Positions 18,089 through 26,371 of a stretch of 64,000 bases of DNA are shown here, one piece after another. Source of the stretch: Runella sp. SP2. Lineage in GTDB: Bacteria > Bacteroidota > Bacteroidia > Cytophagales > Spirosomataceae. The stretch spans positions 1,426,001 through 1,490,000 of the forward strand of contig NZ_CP031030.1 in the NCBI RefSeq assembly GCF_003711225.1, given 5' to 3'. The position numbers and the translations under genes were made by a program. Position 1 is the stretch's first letter. Every line of letters starts with the position of its first letter. The notes below the pieces were generated by a model. That model was not told where the DNA came from. It saw nothing but the letters and a program-made list of their open reading frames with translations, and ran no database searches.

Positions 18089-19066
18089 ATGGTCATTTTG
18101 ATAACGGGTGGTGCTGGTTTTATTGGCTCTCACCTTTCAGAACAATTACTTCAGCAAGGGCATCAAGTTGTATGTGTTGATAACCTTGATGAATACATCT
18201 ATTGTTCGGCGTTGAAGCGCGAGAACCTCAGTGCGTTGGCACAGTACGACAACTTTATTTTTATCAAGGCAGATATTCGTGATAAAGCAGCTTTACAACA
18301 ACTTTTGGTGGATTATCAATGTGAACTGGTGATTCATTTGGCCGCCTACGCAGGCGTGAGGCCGTCGGTAATGGAGCCCGAAAAGTTTTTTGAAATCAAC
18401 GTAAACGGGACATTGGCGGTGTTAGAGGCGATGCGAAAAACGGGCGTCCGTCGAATCATCATGGCGTCGTCGTCGTCGGTTTATGGCAATAGTGCTGCGC
18501 GTATATTTAAAGAAACAGACGCCGCCGATCAGCCAATTTCTCCCTATGCCGCGTCGAAGCGAGCGGCAGAATTGGTGGCATATTCGTATCATTCGCTTCA
18601 CCAATTTGACGTAACCTGCTTGCGATTATTTACGGTGTTTGGCCCGAGGCAACGCCCCGAAATGGCCATCCGAAAATTTATTGAACGTATCCAAGCAGAA
18701 CAACCTATTGATATCTATGGCGATGGGCAATCCATCCGAAATTATACGTACATCTCAGACGTGGTCAATGCCTTTTTAAAGGCGATGGATAAACCTCAAG
18801 GGTTTGGGGTGTATAACATCGCTGGGCCAACTACCACAAGCCTTCTGGAAACGATTGAAGTGATTGAGAAGCAGGTTGGAAAACAAAGCCAACGCACCTA
18901 TAAACCAGAACAAGCAGGTGACATGCGGCAGACGGCTGCGGATATTTCAAAAGCGCAACAGGAGCTGGGCTATTTTCCTCAAGTTGAATTTGAAGAGGGA
19001 ATAAGCCGAGTGATTGACTGGATGATGCGTGAGTCTTCAAAGCAACTGCTGGTGGCTTGTAAGTAG
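18089..19066 (+). CDS. NAD-dependent nucleotide-sugar epimerase (UDP-glucuronate 4-epimerase-like)
   Basis: Extended short-chain dehydrogenase/reductase of 325 residues. The NAD-binding motif GGAGFIGSH is at residues 7-15, the catalytic Ser region is MASSSSVYGNSA and the YxxxK pair is in SPYAASKRAAELVAY. CLRLFTVFGPRQRPEMAI matches the UDP-glucuronate/GlcNAcA 4-epimerase subgroup. It probably supplies the nucleotide sugar (for example UDP-galacturonate) that the GtrB-like enzyme loads on lipid. It is the last gene of the module between the two glycosyl-1-phosphate transferases. Confidence 0.85.
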   Translation: MVILITGGAGFIGSHLSEQLLQQGHQVVCVDNLDEYIYCSALKRENLSALAQYDNFIFIKADIRDKAALQQLLVDYQCELVIHLAAYAGVRPSVMEPEKFFEINVNGTLAVLEAMRKTGVRRIIMASSSSVYGNSAARIFKETDAADQPISPYAASKRAAELVAYSYHSLHQFDVTCLRLFTVFGPRQRPEMAIRKFIERIQAEQPIDIYGDGQSIRNYTYISDVVNAFLKAMDKPQGFGVYNIAGPTTTSLLETIEVIEKQVGKQSQRTYKPEQAGDMRQTAADISKAQQELGYFPQVEFEEGISRVIDWMMRESSKQLLVACK

Positions 19067-19182
19067 TTAAGCAAAGTTAATTGTATATAGTTGTCAAATC
19101 GAGGTGGCTTTCCGCAACGATTATTGGCCTGTTATATACTTCAATTTATCTTCATAATGTTTTTTTAGTGATTGTCGAGGCT

Positions 19183-20601
19183 ATGTCTATTTCAAACGCA
19201 CACCCTCCGTCTCCTAATTACCGTATTCGGCGTCGAAAAAATCATCTTCGACTATTGGCGGATTTTGCCTTTATTGGTATTGTATATGTTTTTAGTTCTC
19301 TTTTTTTTGGCAGAGAATTAAAACAATTAGACATACTGGTCGTCGGAGGCCTTGTTTTGGCTTGGTATTTTTCCTCCAAAGTGAGCAAGTTATACCAAGA
19401 TTTTCGAATGGCTGCTTTTATTGAGGAGCTGTTGCCGCTCTTCCTAACATTGTTTGTTCAGTTTGTGACTTTATCTATTTCACTTTTTTTGTTAAATAAT
19501 CATTTCTATGCCCGTAGTTTTACTGTTGTCTATACAGTTTCATTGACGATTGTTATTGGCTTGAAAATGTATGTAATTCGACAAATAATGAACCGTTGGC
19601 ACATAAAAGGCACCAATCAAAAAAGTGTTGTCGTTGTTGGTGATTTTGCTTCAGTGCACGAGTTTATAGATTTGGTACAACAAAGACCGCATTACGGCTA
19701 TAAAATCGTGGGCGCGCGTGTTCATGACTTTGTTAAAAATGATAAGGTTGTGTTAAAAGAAACATTAAATTTTTTACAATCTACATCCATCAATGAAGTA
19801 GATGAGTTAGTAATTGCCCTTCAAAAATTTAGTGAAATTTACGTAGCGGGTTTGATTGAGTGGGCAGATAAACAGGGTGTTCTTGTTAAGTTTACCCCTG
19901 GCTTTTTTCAATTTAATGCCTCACGCTATTCGTTTGAATTATTTGGACAATATCCGCTGGTAACCGTACGAAGTACGCTGCTGGATTTGAATTATTGGCA
20001 GGGAATAAAACGGGCTTTTGATGTTGTTTTTAGTGTGTGTTTTTTGTTGCTGATTGCCTCGTGGTTGTTTCCAATAATAGCGCTGGCGATAAAAATTAAC
20101 TCCAAAGGACCCGTGTTTTTTATCCAAGGTCGCTGGGGACAAAAAGGGAAAATTATCAAGGTGTGGAAGTTCAGGACGATGTATCACGGCGCATCGACTG
20201 TTAAAAAGGAGGGAGGATTTAGCCAAACTACTTCCAATGATCCACGGGTGACGCTCGTCGGGCAGTTTTTACGAAAAACCAATTTGGACGAACTTCCGCA
20301 GTTTATCAACGTTTTTTTGGGGAGTATGTCAGTGGTAGGGCCTCGTCCACATGCCACAAAGCACAGCGAAGAAACCCTCCCACTGATTGATAATTATATG
20401 ATTCGGCACCGCGTTAAGCCAGGGATTACGGGTTGGGCGCAGGTCAATGGCTACCGAGGTGAAACCCACGAGATTGGCCTGATGCGCAAACGAGTAGAAT
20501 ACGACATTTGGTACATCGAAAATTGGAGCCTTTTGCTAGATATACAGGTAGTTTTTAAAACGGTATATAACATGGTGAAAGGTGATCCGCAGGCATATTG
20601 A
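19183..20601 (+). CDS. Undecaprenyl-phosphate glycosyl-1-phosphate transferase, copy 2
   Basis: Paralogue of the gene at 13907, the same 472-residue length when started at ATG 19183; an in-frame TTG at 19081 would add 34 residues with no counterpart in copy 1, so I rejected it. Same layout: N-terminal helices, nucleotide-binding-like middle domain, C-terminal sugar transferase with [22 protein letters not shown] and [12 protein letters not shown]. From about residue 245 to the end the two proteins differ at only about ten positions and the DNA is over 90% alike, while the N-terminal halves are clearly diverged. This points to recent gene conversion. The presence of two initiating enzymes suggests two glycans or redundancy. 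Confidence 0.93.
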   Translation: MSISNAHPPSPNYRIRRRKNHLRLLADFAFIGIVYVFSSLFFGRELKQLDILVVGGLVLAWYFSSKVSKLYQDFRMAAFIEELLPLFLTLFVQFVTLSISLFLLNNHFYARSFTVVYTVSLTIVIGLKMYVIRQIMNRWHIKGTNQKSVVVVGDFASVHEFIDLVQQRPHYGYKIVGARVHDFVKNDKVVLKETLNFLQSTSINEVDELVIALQKFSEIYVAGLIEWADKQGVLVKFTPGFFQFNASRYSFELFGQYPLVTVRSTLLDLNYWQGIKRAFDVVFSVCFLLLIASWLFPIIALAIKINSKGPVFFIQGRWGQKGKIIKVWKFRTMYHGASTVKKEGGFSQTTSNDPRVTLVGQFLRKTNLDELPQFINVFLGSMSVVGPRPHATKHSEETLPLIDNYMIRHRVKPGITGWAQVNGYRGETHEIGLMRKRVEYDIWYIENWSLLLDIQVVFKTVYNMVKGDPQAY

Positions 20602-20612
20602 TCAAAACTGCA

Positions 20613-20633
20613 TGACCGACTCAGGTTCGGTCA
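20613..20633. terminator. Hairpin between convergent genes
   Basis: TGACCGA (20613-20619) pairs with TCGGTCA (20627-20633) over a 7-nt loop in the 33-nt gap between the stops of convergent genes. There is no clear T-run on either side, so bidirectional termination is plausible but weakly supported. Confidence 0.4.
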
Positions 20634-20634
20634 A

Positions 20635-21900
20635 CTACACTTTCTTCTTAATGACTTCAAAGGCGGCGTTGTATTGACTTTGGACTTTTGCCATTGATTG
20701 TTTTACGCTCTTTTTAGCTGCCCCATAATCCGCCACTGTTTGTAATAGCCTGTCGGTGATTTGTTGTCCCGTCGTCTCTTCAATTTCAAACGTCCAATCT
20801 TTCAATCCTAAGTCGTAATACATCTGTCCTTTGATGGTGTCTTGGGGTTGACGCAAATAAAAGGCGGGAGTACCGTTAGTCAGCGCAATGATGGGGGAAT
20901 GGCACTCATAGCTCAACACAGCGTGGGCGTGGGAATACAACGACGCCGCTTCATCGGGCAGCCAATAGCCGTGTTTGACCACAAAAGGCTTCACATCTTC
21001 AGGGAGCGGGTTGACCAATAATTCATCAATAATATCTACTTGATAGGTCATTTCGGGGCAAACGACGATTTTGTTACCCGTTTTTCGTACCCACGCTACC
21101 ATCGATTCACGGACTTTGGCGTGGTCGATTTCTTTCCATTTGTCGTTGAGGTCGTTGACTTCCTTGATACGCTCTTCACTCCAGCCGCTGGGCCTGATTT
21201 TGTAATAAGGGGTTACTCGAAGGCGCGGAATCACACAAATGAATTTGCGATGTTCTAACTTATTTTCCTGAATAAATTGATTGGCTTTTTGGTCGTTATG
21301 AATCTCCAACACAAAAGTAGCATCAGGCGCAAAGGCAATGTGCGGCCCTTGTACACCCGCTTCTTGTAGCTTTTGAATAGAAGCCGTTTCCCGTGTAAAA
21401 ACAAACGAGGCGTGTTGGAGCAGGTCTTTCAACGCAGGAGAAATAGTTTGCGTAGTGACCCCAAAAATACCAAACGGCTTCTGGGTTTGCTTGTGCCAAG
21501 CTTGTAAGTAATCGGTAGCAACGACCGACGGCCCTGAACCGTGAAGGAAAAAATCAGCTTCCTGAAATGCCCGTTTTACTTCTTCCGTTTGAGGTGTCAA
21601 CTCCTTATCTACCGCCCCGTGAATAATGGTGACGTCGGGGTAGTATTTGTTGAGCATGGTTTCTACCATCTCACTTTTACTTTTTTTCCATAGAATAATC
21701 CTAGCTTTGGGCAGGCGTTTTTTCAACAGGCCAATCAGCCCGGGCGTATGGGCAATGTCTCCGATGTTGACATCCTGCCAACCCGAAGTGATGAGTATTA
21801 CAGGGTTGTTTTTTTGAGTGGCTTGTACCAAAAAAGGGAACATGGCTGCGGCTGAAATTAAGCTGCTTTGTTGTATAAATTGACGACGATTGAGATGCAT
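20635..21900 (-). CDS. Tat-exported polysaccharide pyruvyl transferase-fold protein 1
   Basis: 421-residue member of the polysaccharide pyruvyl transferase family (PF04230-like). The N-terminus MHLNRRQFIQQSS plus a hydrophobic stretch is a twin-arginine signal, so the protein is expected in the periplasm or on the envelope. Family landmarks: NIGDIAHTPG (residues 45-54, the donor-side N-x-GD motif), LHGSGPSVVATD, and the C-terminal SYECHSPIIALTNGTPAF (His-containing acceptor loop). Known PssM/WcaK enzymes put a ketal pyruvate on sugars from PEP in the cytoplasm; exported versions must use another donor or do something else. Third of three tandem paralogues, downstream of susD in the direction of transcription. 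Confidence 0.72.
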   Translation of the reverse strand: MHLNRRQFIQQSSLISAAAMFPFLVQATQKNNPVILITSGWQDVNIGDIAHTPGLIGLLKKRLPKARIILWKKSKSEMVETMLNKYYPDVTIIHGAVDKELTPQTEEVKRAFQEADFFLHGSGPSVVATDYLQAWHKQTQKPFGIFGVTTQTISPALKDLLQHASFVFTRETASIQKLQEAGVQGPHIAFAPDATFVLEIHNDQKANQFIQENKLEHRKFICVIPRLRVTPYYKIRPSGWSEERIKEVNDLNDKWKEIDHAKVRESMVAWVRKTGNKIVVCPEMTYQVDIIDELLVNPLPEDVKPFVVKHGYWLPDEAASLYSHAHAVLSYECHSPIIALTNGTPAFYLRQPQDTIKGQMYYDLGLKDWTFEIEETTGQQITDRLLQTVADYGAAKKSVKQSMAKVQSQYNAAFEVIKKKV

Positions 21901-21912
21901 GGGAATTAGATT

Positions 21913-23238
21913 TTATTTCGCCAGTTTTTTCACTACTGACATGGTTTCTTTTTGGCGGTTGCGGACTACATCCATGGCTTTTTGGGCTTTGGCTTTGGCC
22001 GTTTTGTAGTCTTTGTAAATTGTTAAAACTGCTCCCGTAATATCGGATGCAGGCGCTTGGTCTATTTCAAATAGCCACTCGGGGACACCAATGTCCCGAA
22101 ACATCCACCCTTTGCGACCGTGTTTGAGCGGGCGAGCATGAACCACAGGCACTCCCAACGCCAAGCCCATAATGAGCGAATGGGGTTCCATCCCAAACAT
22201 CGTATGTGCTCGGGCATACACCGACATGGCTTCGTCGGCACTCCAAAAGGTCTCTCGGCATACGACTTTGGCCTTGATGCTATCGTCTAATTGGTCGTAG
22301 AGCATCGTTTTGGCGTATTTAGTTTCTTTCAATGCCTCGGGCGCAATCAAAACTTTCATACCCGTAGTCGTGACCCACTGATGGATTAAGTCCTTCACTT
22401 TTCCCAATCGCAGCGCATCTTGTTGTTGCTGTTCGGGTGTAGGAGCAGGATTCATCATGTCGCCTTTGCCTGTGGCATTCAAATGCGGCGTATTGGTTCG
22501 TACTACTACCACCAAAAACTTCCCTTCTTCCAACCCTGTCTGACGAAGATAGGCAAGCCCCTTGGCTTCGTCCCGCACGTCTATTCCAAAACATCCATCT
22601 GGGCCAAATTCAATGATGGGGGTTTTGAACTGGTTTTCTTTCAAGAACTTGACCGACTCGGTATCACGACAATAGATAAAAGACGCACGGCTCAGTACAT
22701 CCCGAAAAAGCGATAACGCGGGCGGCGCAAACTTGTCGAACGACTGCCCGTAAAGCCCAAAAGGAATGTTGTTTTCGAGGCAATAATAAAAGGGAGCAAG
22801 GTTGGACATGACGCCAGTCCATTCATAATTGAACAAACCATAGTTCATCGACATTCCTGAGTTATGAATATATACGTCGGCTTGCTCGAATGCCGTTTTA
22901 AGTTCTCCCTGCAAACCTTCGTCTTGGTTGAAAAAAGCCCCGTGAACGATTTTTACTTTCGGGAAGTTTTTGACAATCAATGCCTCCGTAACGGGGCGAG
23001 GTTGGGCGTGCCACAAAATAATTTGCGCTTCGGGAATGTGTCTTTCCAACAAACGCAAAGTGCCAGGCGTATGACCAATGTCCCCAATGTTGTTGTCGTT
23101 CCACGACGAGCGGAGTAGTATCGTGGGTGTTTTGGCCAATGGTATTTCAGATATGTTCAGTTGTTCCCGTAGGGGCACTTGAATAGTAGTAGCCGCAAGG
23201 GTAGAAAGTTTAAGAAAATCTCGACGGGAAGTAGGCAT
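21913..23238 (-). CDS. Tat-exported polysaccharide pyruvyl transferase-fold protein 2
   Basis: Paralogue of its two neighbours. I start it at 23238 (MPTSRRDFLKLS), which places the twin-arginine four residues in, as in the two paralogues; an ATG at 23268 is also open but overlaps the upstream gene. The mature part has SSWNDNNIGDIGHTPG, then VYIHNSGMSM, FGPDGCFGIDVRD and GMEPHSLIMGLALGVPVVHARP. Its middle region is slightly longer than in the paralogues. It lacks the LHGSGPS motif of the other two (HNSGMS instead), so activities may differ within the trio. It lies 12 nt from paralogue 1 and is almost certainly cotranscribed. Confidence 0.72.
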   Translation of the reverse strand: MPTSRRDFLKLSTLAATTIQVPLREQLNISEIPLAKTPTILLRSSWNDNNIGDIGHTPGTLRLLERHIPEAQIILWHAQPRPVTEALIVKNFPKVKIVHGAFFNQDEGLQGELKTAFEQADVYIHNSGMSMNYGLFNYEWTGVMSNLAPFYYCLENNIPFGLYGQSFDKFAPPALSLFRDVLSRASFIYCRDTESVKFLKENQFKTPIIEFGPDGCFGIDVRDEAKGLAYLRQTGLEEGKFLVVVVRTNTPHLNATGKGDMMNPAPTPEQQQQDALRLGKVKDLIHQWVTTTGMKVLIAPEALKETKYAKTMLYDQLDDSIKAKVVCRETFWSADEAMSVYARAHTMFGMEPHSLIMGLALGVPVVHARPLKHGRKGWMFRDIGVPEWLFEIDQAPASDITGAVLTIYKDYKTAKAKAQKAMDVVRNRQKETMSVVKKLAK

Positions 23239-23251
23239 GACGTTTTTCGGT

Positions 23252-24526
23252 TCAGGTTGTAAAGACATTCTTTTTCAAGACATTCATGGTTTGTTCTTGT
23301 CGCTGTTTCACAAAGGCTTGGGCTTTTTTTACCTTCATTTTAGCGGCTTTGGGGTTCTTAGCCATTTCGAGTACCGTCGGAACAATTTTGGCGACATCAT
23401 TTGGCGTGTCCATGTCAAAGAGCCACTCGCCCAGCCCAATGTCTCGCCACATGTAGCCCTTGCTGGTTTGTTCGTCAAACCGACAAACGATGGCAGGAAT
23501 TCCCTGCGCAATGCACATAATGGGCGAGTGCATTTCCAAACCAAACAAGCCTGCCGAACGAATATACGTACTCACTGCTTCGTCGGTAAGCCAATAGGTA
23601 TCTCGCCATACCACCTTCTTTTTTACATCCTCAGGAAGTGGGTCGTAGAGCATTTCTTTCCCAATTCGCATTTGAGTCGCATTTTCGGGAACGAGCAAGA
23701 CTTGGAGCGGTGTTTGGCGTACCACGGCGATGATTGCTTCACGAATAGGGGCGTTGTCCTGCTCTTTCATCTTTTCGTTGTGCGCGTGCTTGGCTTCGTT
23801 GATGGTTTGCTTTTTAGAAGGCAACTCCCACCAAGGCGAAAACCGTACTTGGGGAATTGCGCACAAAAACTTCCCCGTTTCGAGACCGTGTTCCCGTAAA
23901 AAAGCATCGGCCGCTTGGTCGTCTCTGACATCCACTGCAAAGGCACCATCGGGACAAAATTCCATGATGGGACAGTTGACTCCCTGTTTTTTGGCAAAAT
24001 CCATGGATACCGAATCTCTGAAATAAGCAAAACGGGCTTGGGCCAAGATGTCTAAGTCGAGCGGCGTTACTTTTTGGCGATCTTCAGGGAAGCCATAGAC
24101 GCCAGGAAATGTAATGCCATAAATGCCGTAAGGTTTACCCGTGGTTTTTCGCCAACGCTCCACGTCTTGCTTGGCGACCAACGAAGGTCCTGAGCCATGC
24201 AGCAAAAAAACACATTCGGTAAATGCTTGCTGAATTTCTTCGGGAGTTTGGATAATGCGCAGTTGGGGAAAACGCTTTCGCAGCATTTCTTCCACGCCAT
24301 TTTTGACATTGGAAGGCCATAGGCGTACTTCAACTTCGGGCAAATATTTTTCCAAAAGTGTCAGCACGCCTGGCGTATGTGCAATGTCTCCAATGTTTTC
24401 GGTTTGCCACGACGAACGCAAAATGATCGACTTAGGTACTGCTGCCGTAGCTTCTCCCAACGCCACGTGCAACGAAGCCGCAAACAGGGAAGTCTGTTTT
24501 AAAAAAGTACGTCTATTGAGTGTCAT
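23252..24526 (-). CDS. Tat-exported polysaccharide pyruvyl transferase-fold protein 3
   Basis: First of the trio in transcription order, 424 residues. Tat signal MTLNRRTFLKQTS; N-x-GD motif ENIGDIAHTPG at residues 43-53; LLHGSGPSLVAKQDVE; EFCPDGAFAVDVRDDQA; and GLEMHSPIMCIAQGIPAI in the C-terminal domain. Overall the same two-domain Rossmann-like plan as its paralogues. It follows susD after a 135-nt gap filled by a palindromic element. What is seen: Tat signal and fold motifs. What is known: the fold is shared by pyruvyl transferases and related polysaccharide enzymes. Inferred: envelope-located action on the glycan taken up by the adjacent SusCD pair. Confidence 0.72.
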   Translation of the reverse strand: MTLNRRTFLKQTSLFAASLHVALGEATAAVPKSIILRSSWQTENIGDIAHTPGVLTLLEKYLPEVEVRLWPSNVKNGVEEMLRKRFPQLRIIQTPEEIQQAFTECVFLLHGSGPSLVAKQDVERWRKTTGKPYGIYGITFPGVYGFPEDRQKVTPLDLDILAQARFAYFRDSVSMDFAKKQGVNCPIMEFCPDGAFAVDVRDDQAADAFLREHGLETGKFLCAIPQVRFSPWWELPSKKQTINEAKHAHNEKMKEQDNAPIREAIIAVVRQTPLQVLLVPENATQMRIGKEMLYDPLPEDVKKKVVWRDTYWLTDEAVSTYIRSAGLFGLEMHSPIMCIAQGIPAIVCRFDEQTSKGYMWRDIGLGEWLFDMDTPNDVAKIVPTVLEMAKNPKAAKMKVKKAQAFVKQRQEQTMNVLKKNVFTT

Positions 24527-24552
24527 ATTTATCTTGAGAATGGAAGTTTATC

Positions 24553-24648
24553 CCCGCAGAAACTCGCAGAAATTTATAACCGTTGATTTTCGCTGAATTT
24601 CCTGCATCTGCGTCATTCTGCGGCCTTAAATCTGCGTTGGTCTGCGGG
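24553..24648. repeat. Imperfect palindromic intergenic element
   Basis: The arms 24553-24573 (beginning CCCGCAGA) and 24628-24648 (ending TCTGCGGG) are imperfect inverted repeats. Between them the word CTGCG recurs (CATCTGCGTCATTCTGCGG). The element fills the gap between susD and the first pyruvyl transferase-like gene, so the RNA hairpin could attenuate or stabilise the downstream part of the operon. It resembles REP-like elements of Bacteroidota; only one copy was seen in this window. Confidence 0.65.
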
Positions 24649-24661
24649 TAAAATAAATAGT

Positions 24662-26359
24662 CTAATAGCCAGGATTTTGCTCAAACTTGGCTCCTGTGTT
24701 GGCATCAATTACTTTTTGGGGAATAGGCCAATACTTGTTAAAATCTTGGATTGTTTTGCCCGAAGAAGGACCATTCGCCACCGACGGTTCTGAATTATAT
24801 TTTCTTACCCTGTCCACCAAACGTCCCATGCGAATTAAGGTGCGTAATCTGGGCTCTTCCACAATCAACTCCCGCGTTCTTTCGTCCAAAATAAAGTCTT
24901 CGGTTACTTTTGTTGCACTGATTAAGGTAGCTTTTGCCCTTGTCCGCACTACGTTGATGTCTTTGGCGGCATTTTCCAAATCACCCTTTCTGAAATAAGC
25001 TTCTGCCCTCAGCAAATAGGTCTCGGCGACCCTCATGCGGCTAAAATCTTTGGACGTATTGCCCGATAAAATATCGTTATTGATGGATGAGCCCTCAATT
25101 TTTCGGAAATAAGGATAATATTGGCGCAAGGTATCAATGGAAATGGCTGTGAGCGTACCGTCGTTTCGGGCCAAAAACAAGTTTCCGTTAGTTCCCTTTT
25201 TGACGACAATTGGCTTCCCAAAATAATCTTTGTCGGCAGGGTTGTTGTAGTAAAAAGTGCGGCGGATGTTATAAACCGAATTTCTCATGTCTTTGGGGTC
25301 TAATGCCCACACCTCGTATTTGGCATAATTGGTCGGAGAATTAACCCCAATTCCTCTTCCTATGCTATCGACTACGACATTCAAGACGCGATTGGGAGTT
25401 TGTAAGCGGTCATATTCGGGTCCCCAGTAACGAATACTGTTATTGGCCAAAGAAGTCGAAAAGCTCCCGCCTACGTTGGTACTTTCAAATTGCCAAGCCC
25501 ACATCACCTCTTTGTTACCCGCCGAGTAGTTGACTTGCCCATTGGCAAAAAGGTCAGAAAAAACATCGCCAGGCCGCGAAGCCGCCGCGCCAAATCGCGT
25601 CGTCATGAGTTGATAATCGCCCGCTTCTTTGTTAATCACTTTGCTGGCCGCACTGATGGATTTATCATAGAATGACGCATCTTTTGACTCCATTCCCAGT
25701 GAGATATAAATTTCGCTCAATAGGTGAAACGCCGCCGCTCGGGGGATGCGGCCGTCTTTGACTTGCAGCGGTAGTAGGGTGATGGCCTCTTCCAAATCTT
25801 TGGCCGCAAAATTGAGTACTTCGAGCCGAGAGTTTCTTACAAAATCAAATTTGGGTTCGGTGATTGTTTGCTTTACAATTGGTACACCTCCGTAAATATT
25901 GGCCAAAAAATTGTACGTGTAGGCCCGAAAGAAAAGCGCTTGTCCTTTAATGTTGTTAAGGTCTTCGGTCTTAATGCTGAGATTGGGGTTATTGAGGCCG
26001 TCCAAAACGGTATTGGCCCGTAAAATCATGGTTTTATATGCCCAATCCCAATACACAATGGTCGCATCTAAGTTGGGGTTAAGCAGGCTGTAATCTTTAT
26101 TCCCGCGCGAGTCGTTTCGTCCCCATTGAGTTTGATCGGTCCCTACGGTCATGTATTCAAAGTTGAGGGATGCAATGATGTGTTCCTGACGTGCGCCTTC
26201 GTACAAACCCACCACGGCGGCATCGAACCCTGCGGTATTGGTTAGTAAGTTTTCGGGGCTAAACCGATCCAACGGCACTTCCTTTAAAAAATCATCGTTG
26301 CAGGCGGTCGTAATGCCCAAAAGTGATAGAAGTAAGAATACTTTATATGTTGATTTCAT
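24662..26359 (-). CDS. RagB/SusD family outer-membrane lipoprotein 1
   Basis: Surface glycan-binding lipoprotein that acts as the lid on its SusC partner. 565 residues; lipobox LLGITTAC with Cys20. Features of the family: N-terminal FLKEVPLDRFSPENLLTN, TPR-like helices (IKGQALFFRAYTYNFLANIYGGVP), and the C-terminal SusD part with RVAETYLLRAEAYFRKGD, INVVRTRA, ERTRELIVEEPRLRTLIRMGRL, and WPIPQKVIDANTG..FEQNPGY. It lies 12 nt downstream of the susC stop. The ligand cannot be predicted; the neighbouring pyruvyl transferase-fold genes hint at an acidic glycan. Confidence 0.93.
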   Translation of the reverse strand: MKSTYKVFLLLSLLGITTACNDDFLKEVPLDRFSPENLLTNTAGFDAAVVGLYEGARQEHIIASLNFEYMTVGTDQTQWGRNDSRGNKDYSLLNPNLDATIVYWDWAYKTMILRANTVLDGLNNPNLSIKTEDLNNIKGQALFFRAYTYNFLANIYGGVPIVKQTITEPKFDFVRNSRLEVLNFAAKDLEEAITLLPLQVKDGRIPRAAAFHLLSEIYISLGMESKDASFYDKSISAASKVINKEAGDYQLMTTRFGAAASRPGDVFSDLFANGQVNYSAGNKEVMWAWQFESTNVGGSFSTSLANNSIRYWGPEYDRLQTPNRVLNVVVDSIGRGIGVNSPTNYAKYEVWALDPKDMRNSVYNIRRTFYYNNPADKDYFGKPIVVKKGTNGNLFLARNDGTLTAISIDTLRQYYPYFRKIEGSSINNDILSGNTSKDFSRMRVAETYLLRAEAYFRKGDLENAAKDINVVRTRAKATLISATKVTEDFILDERTRELIVEEPRLRTLIRMGRLVDRVRKYNSEPSVANGPSSGKTIQDFNKYWPIPQKVIDANTGAKFEQNPGY

Positions 26360-26371
26360 TGTTCCTGAATT

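Noticed and set aside
19081-19182. 34-residue N-terminal extension of the second glycosyl-1-phosphate transferase from TTG 19081
   Set aside because: The paralogue at 13907 starts at the position matching ATG 19183 and both are then exactly 472 residues.
23237-23899. Long + strand open frame (220 codons) opposite the third pyruvyl transferase-like gene
   Set aside because: It lies fully antisense to a gene with clear family motifs, and its translation has no domain or signal features.
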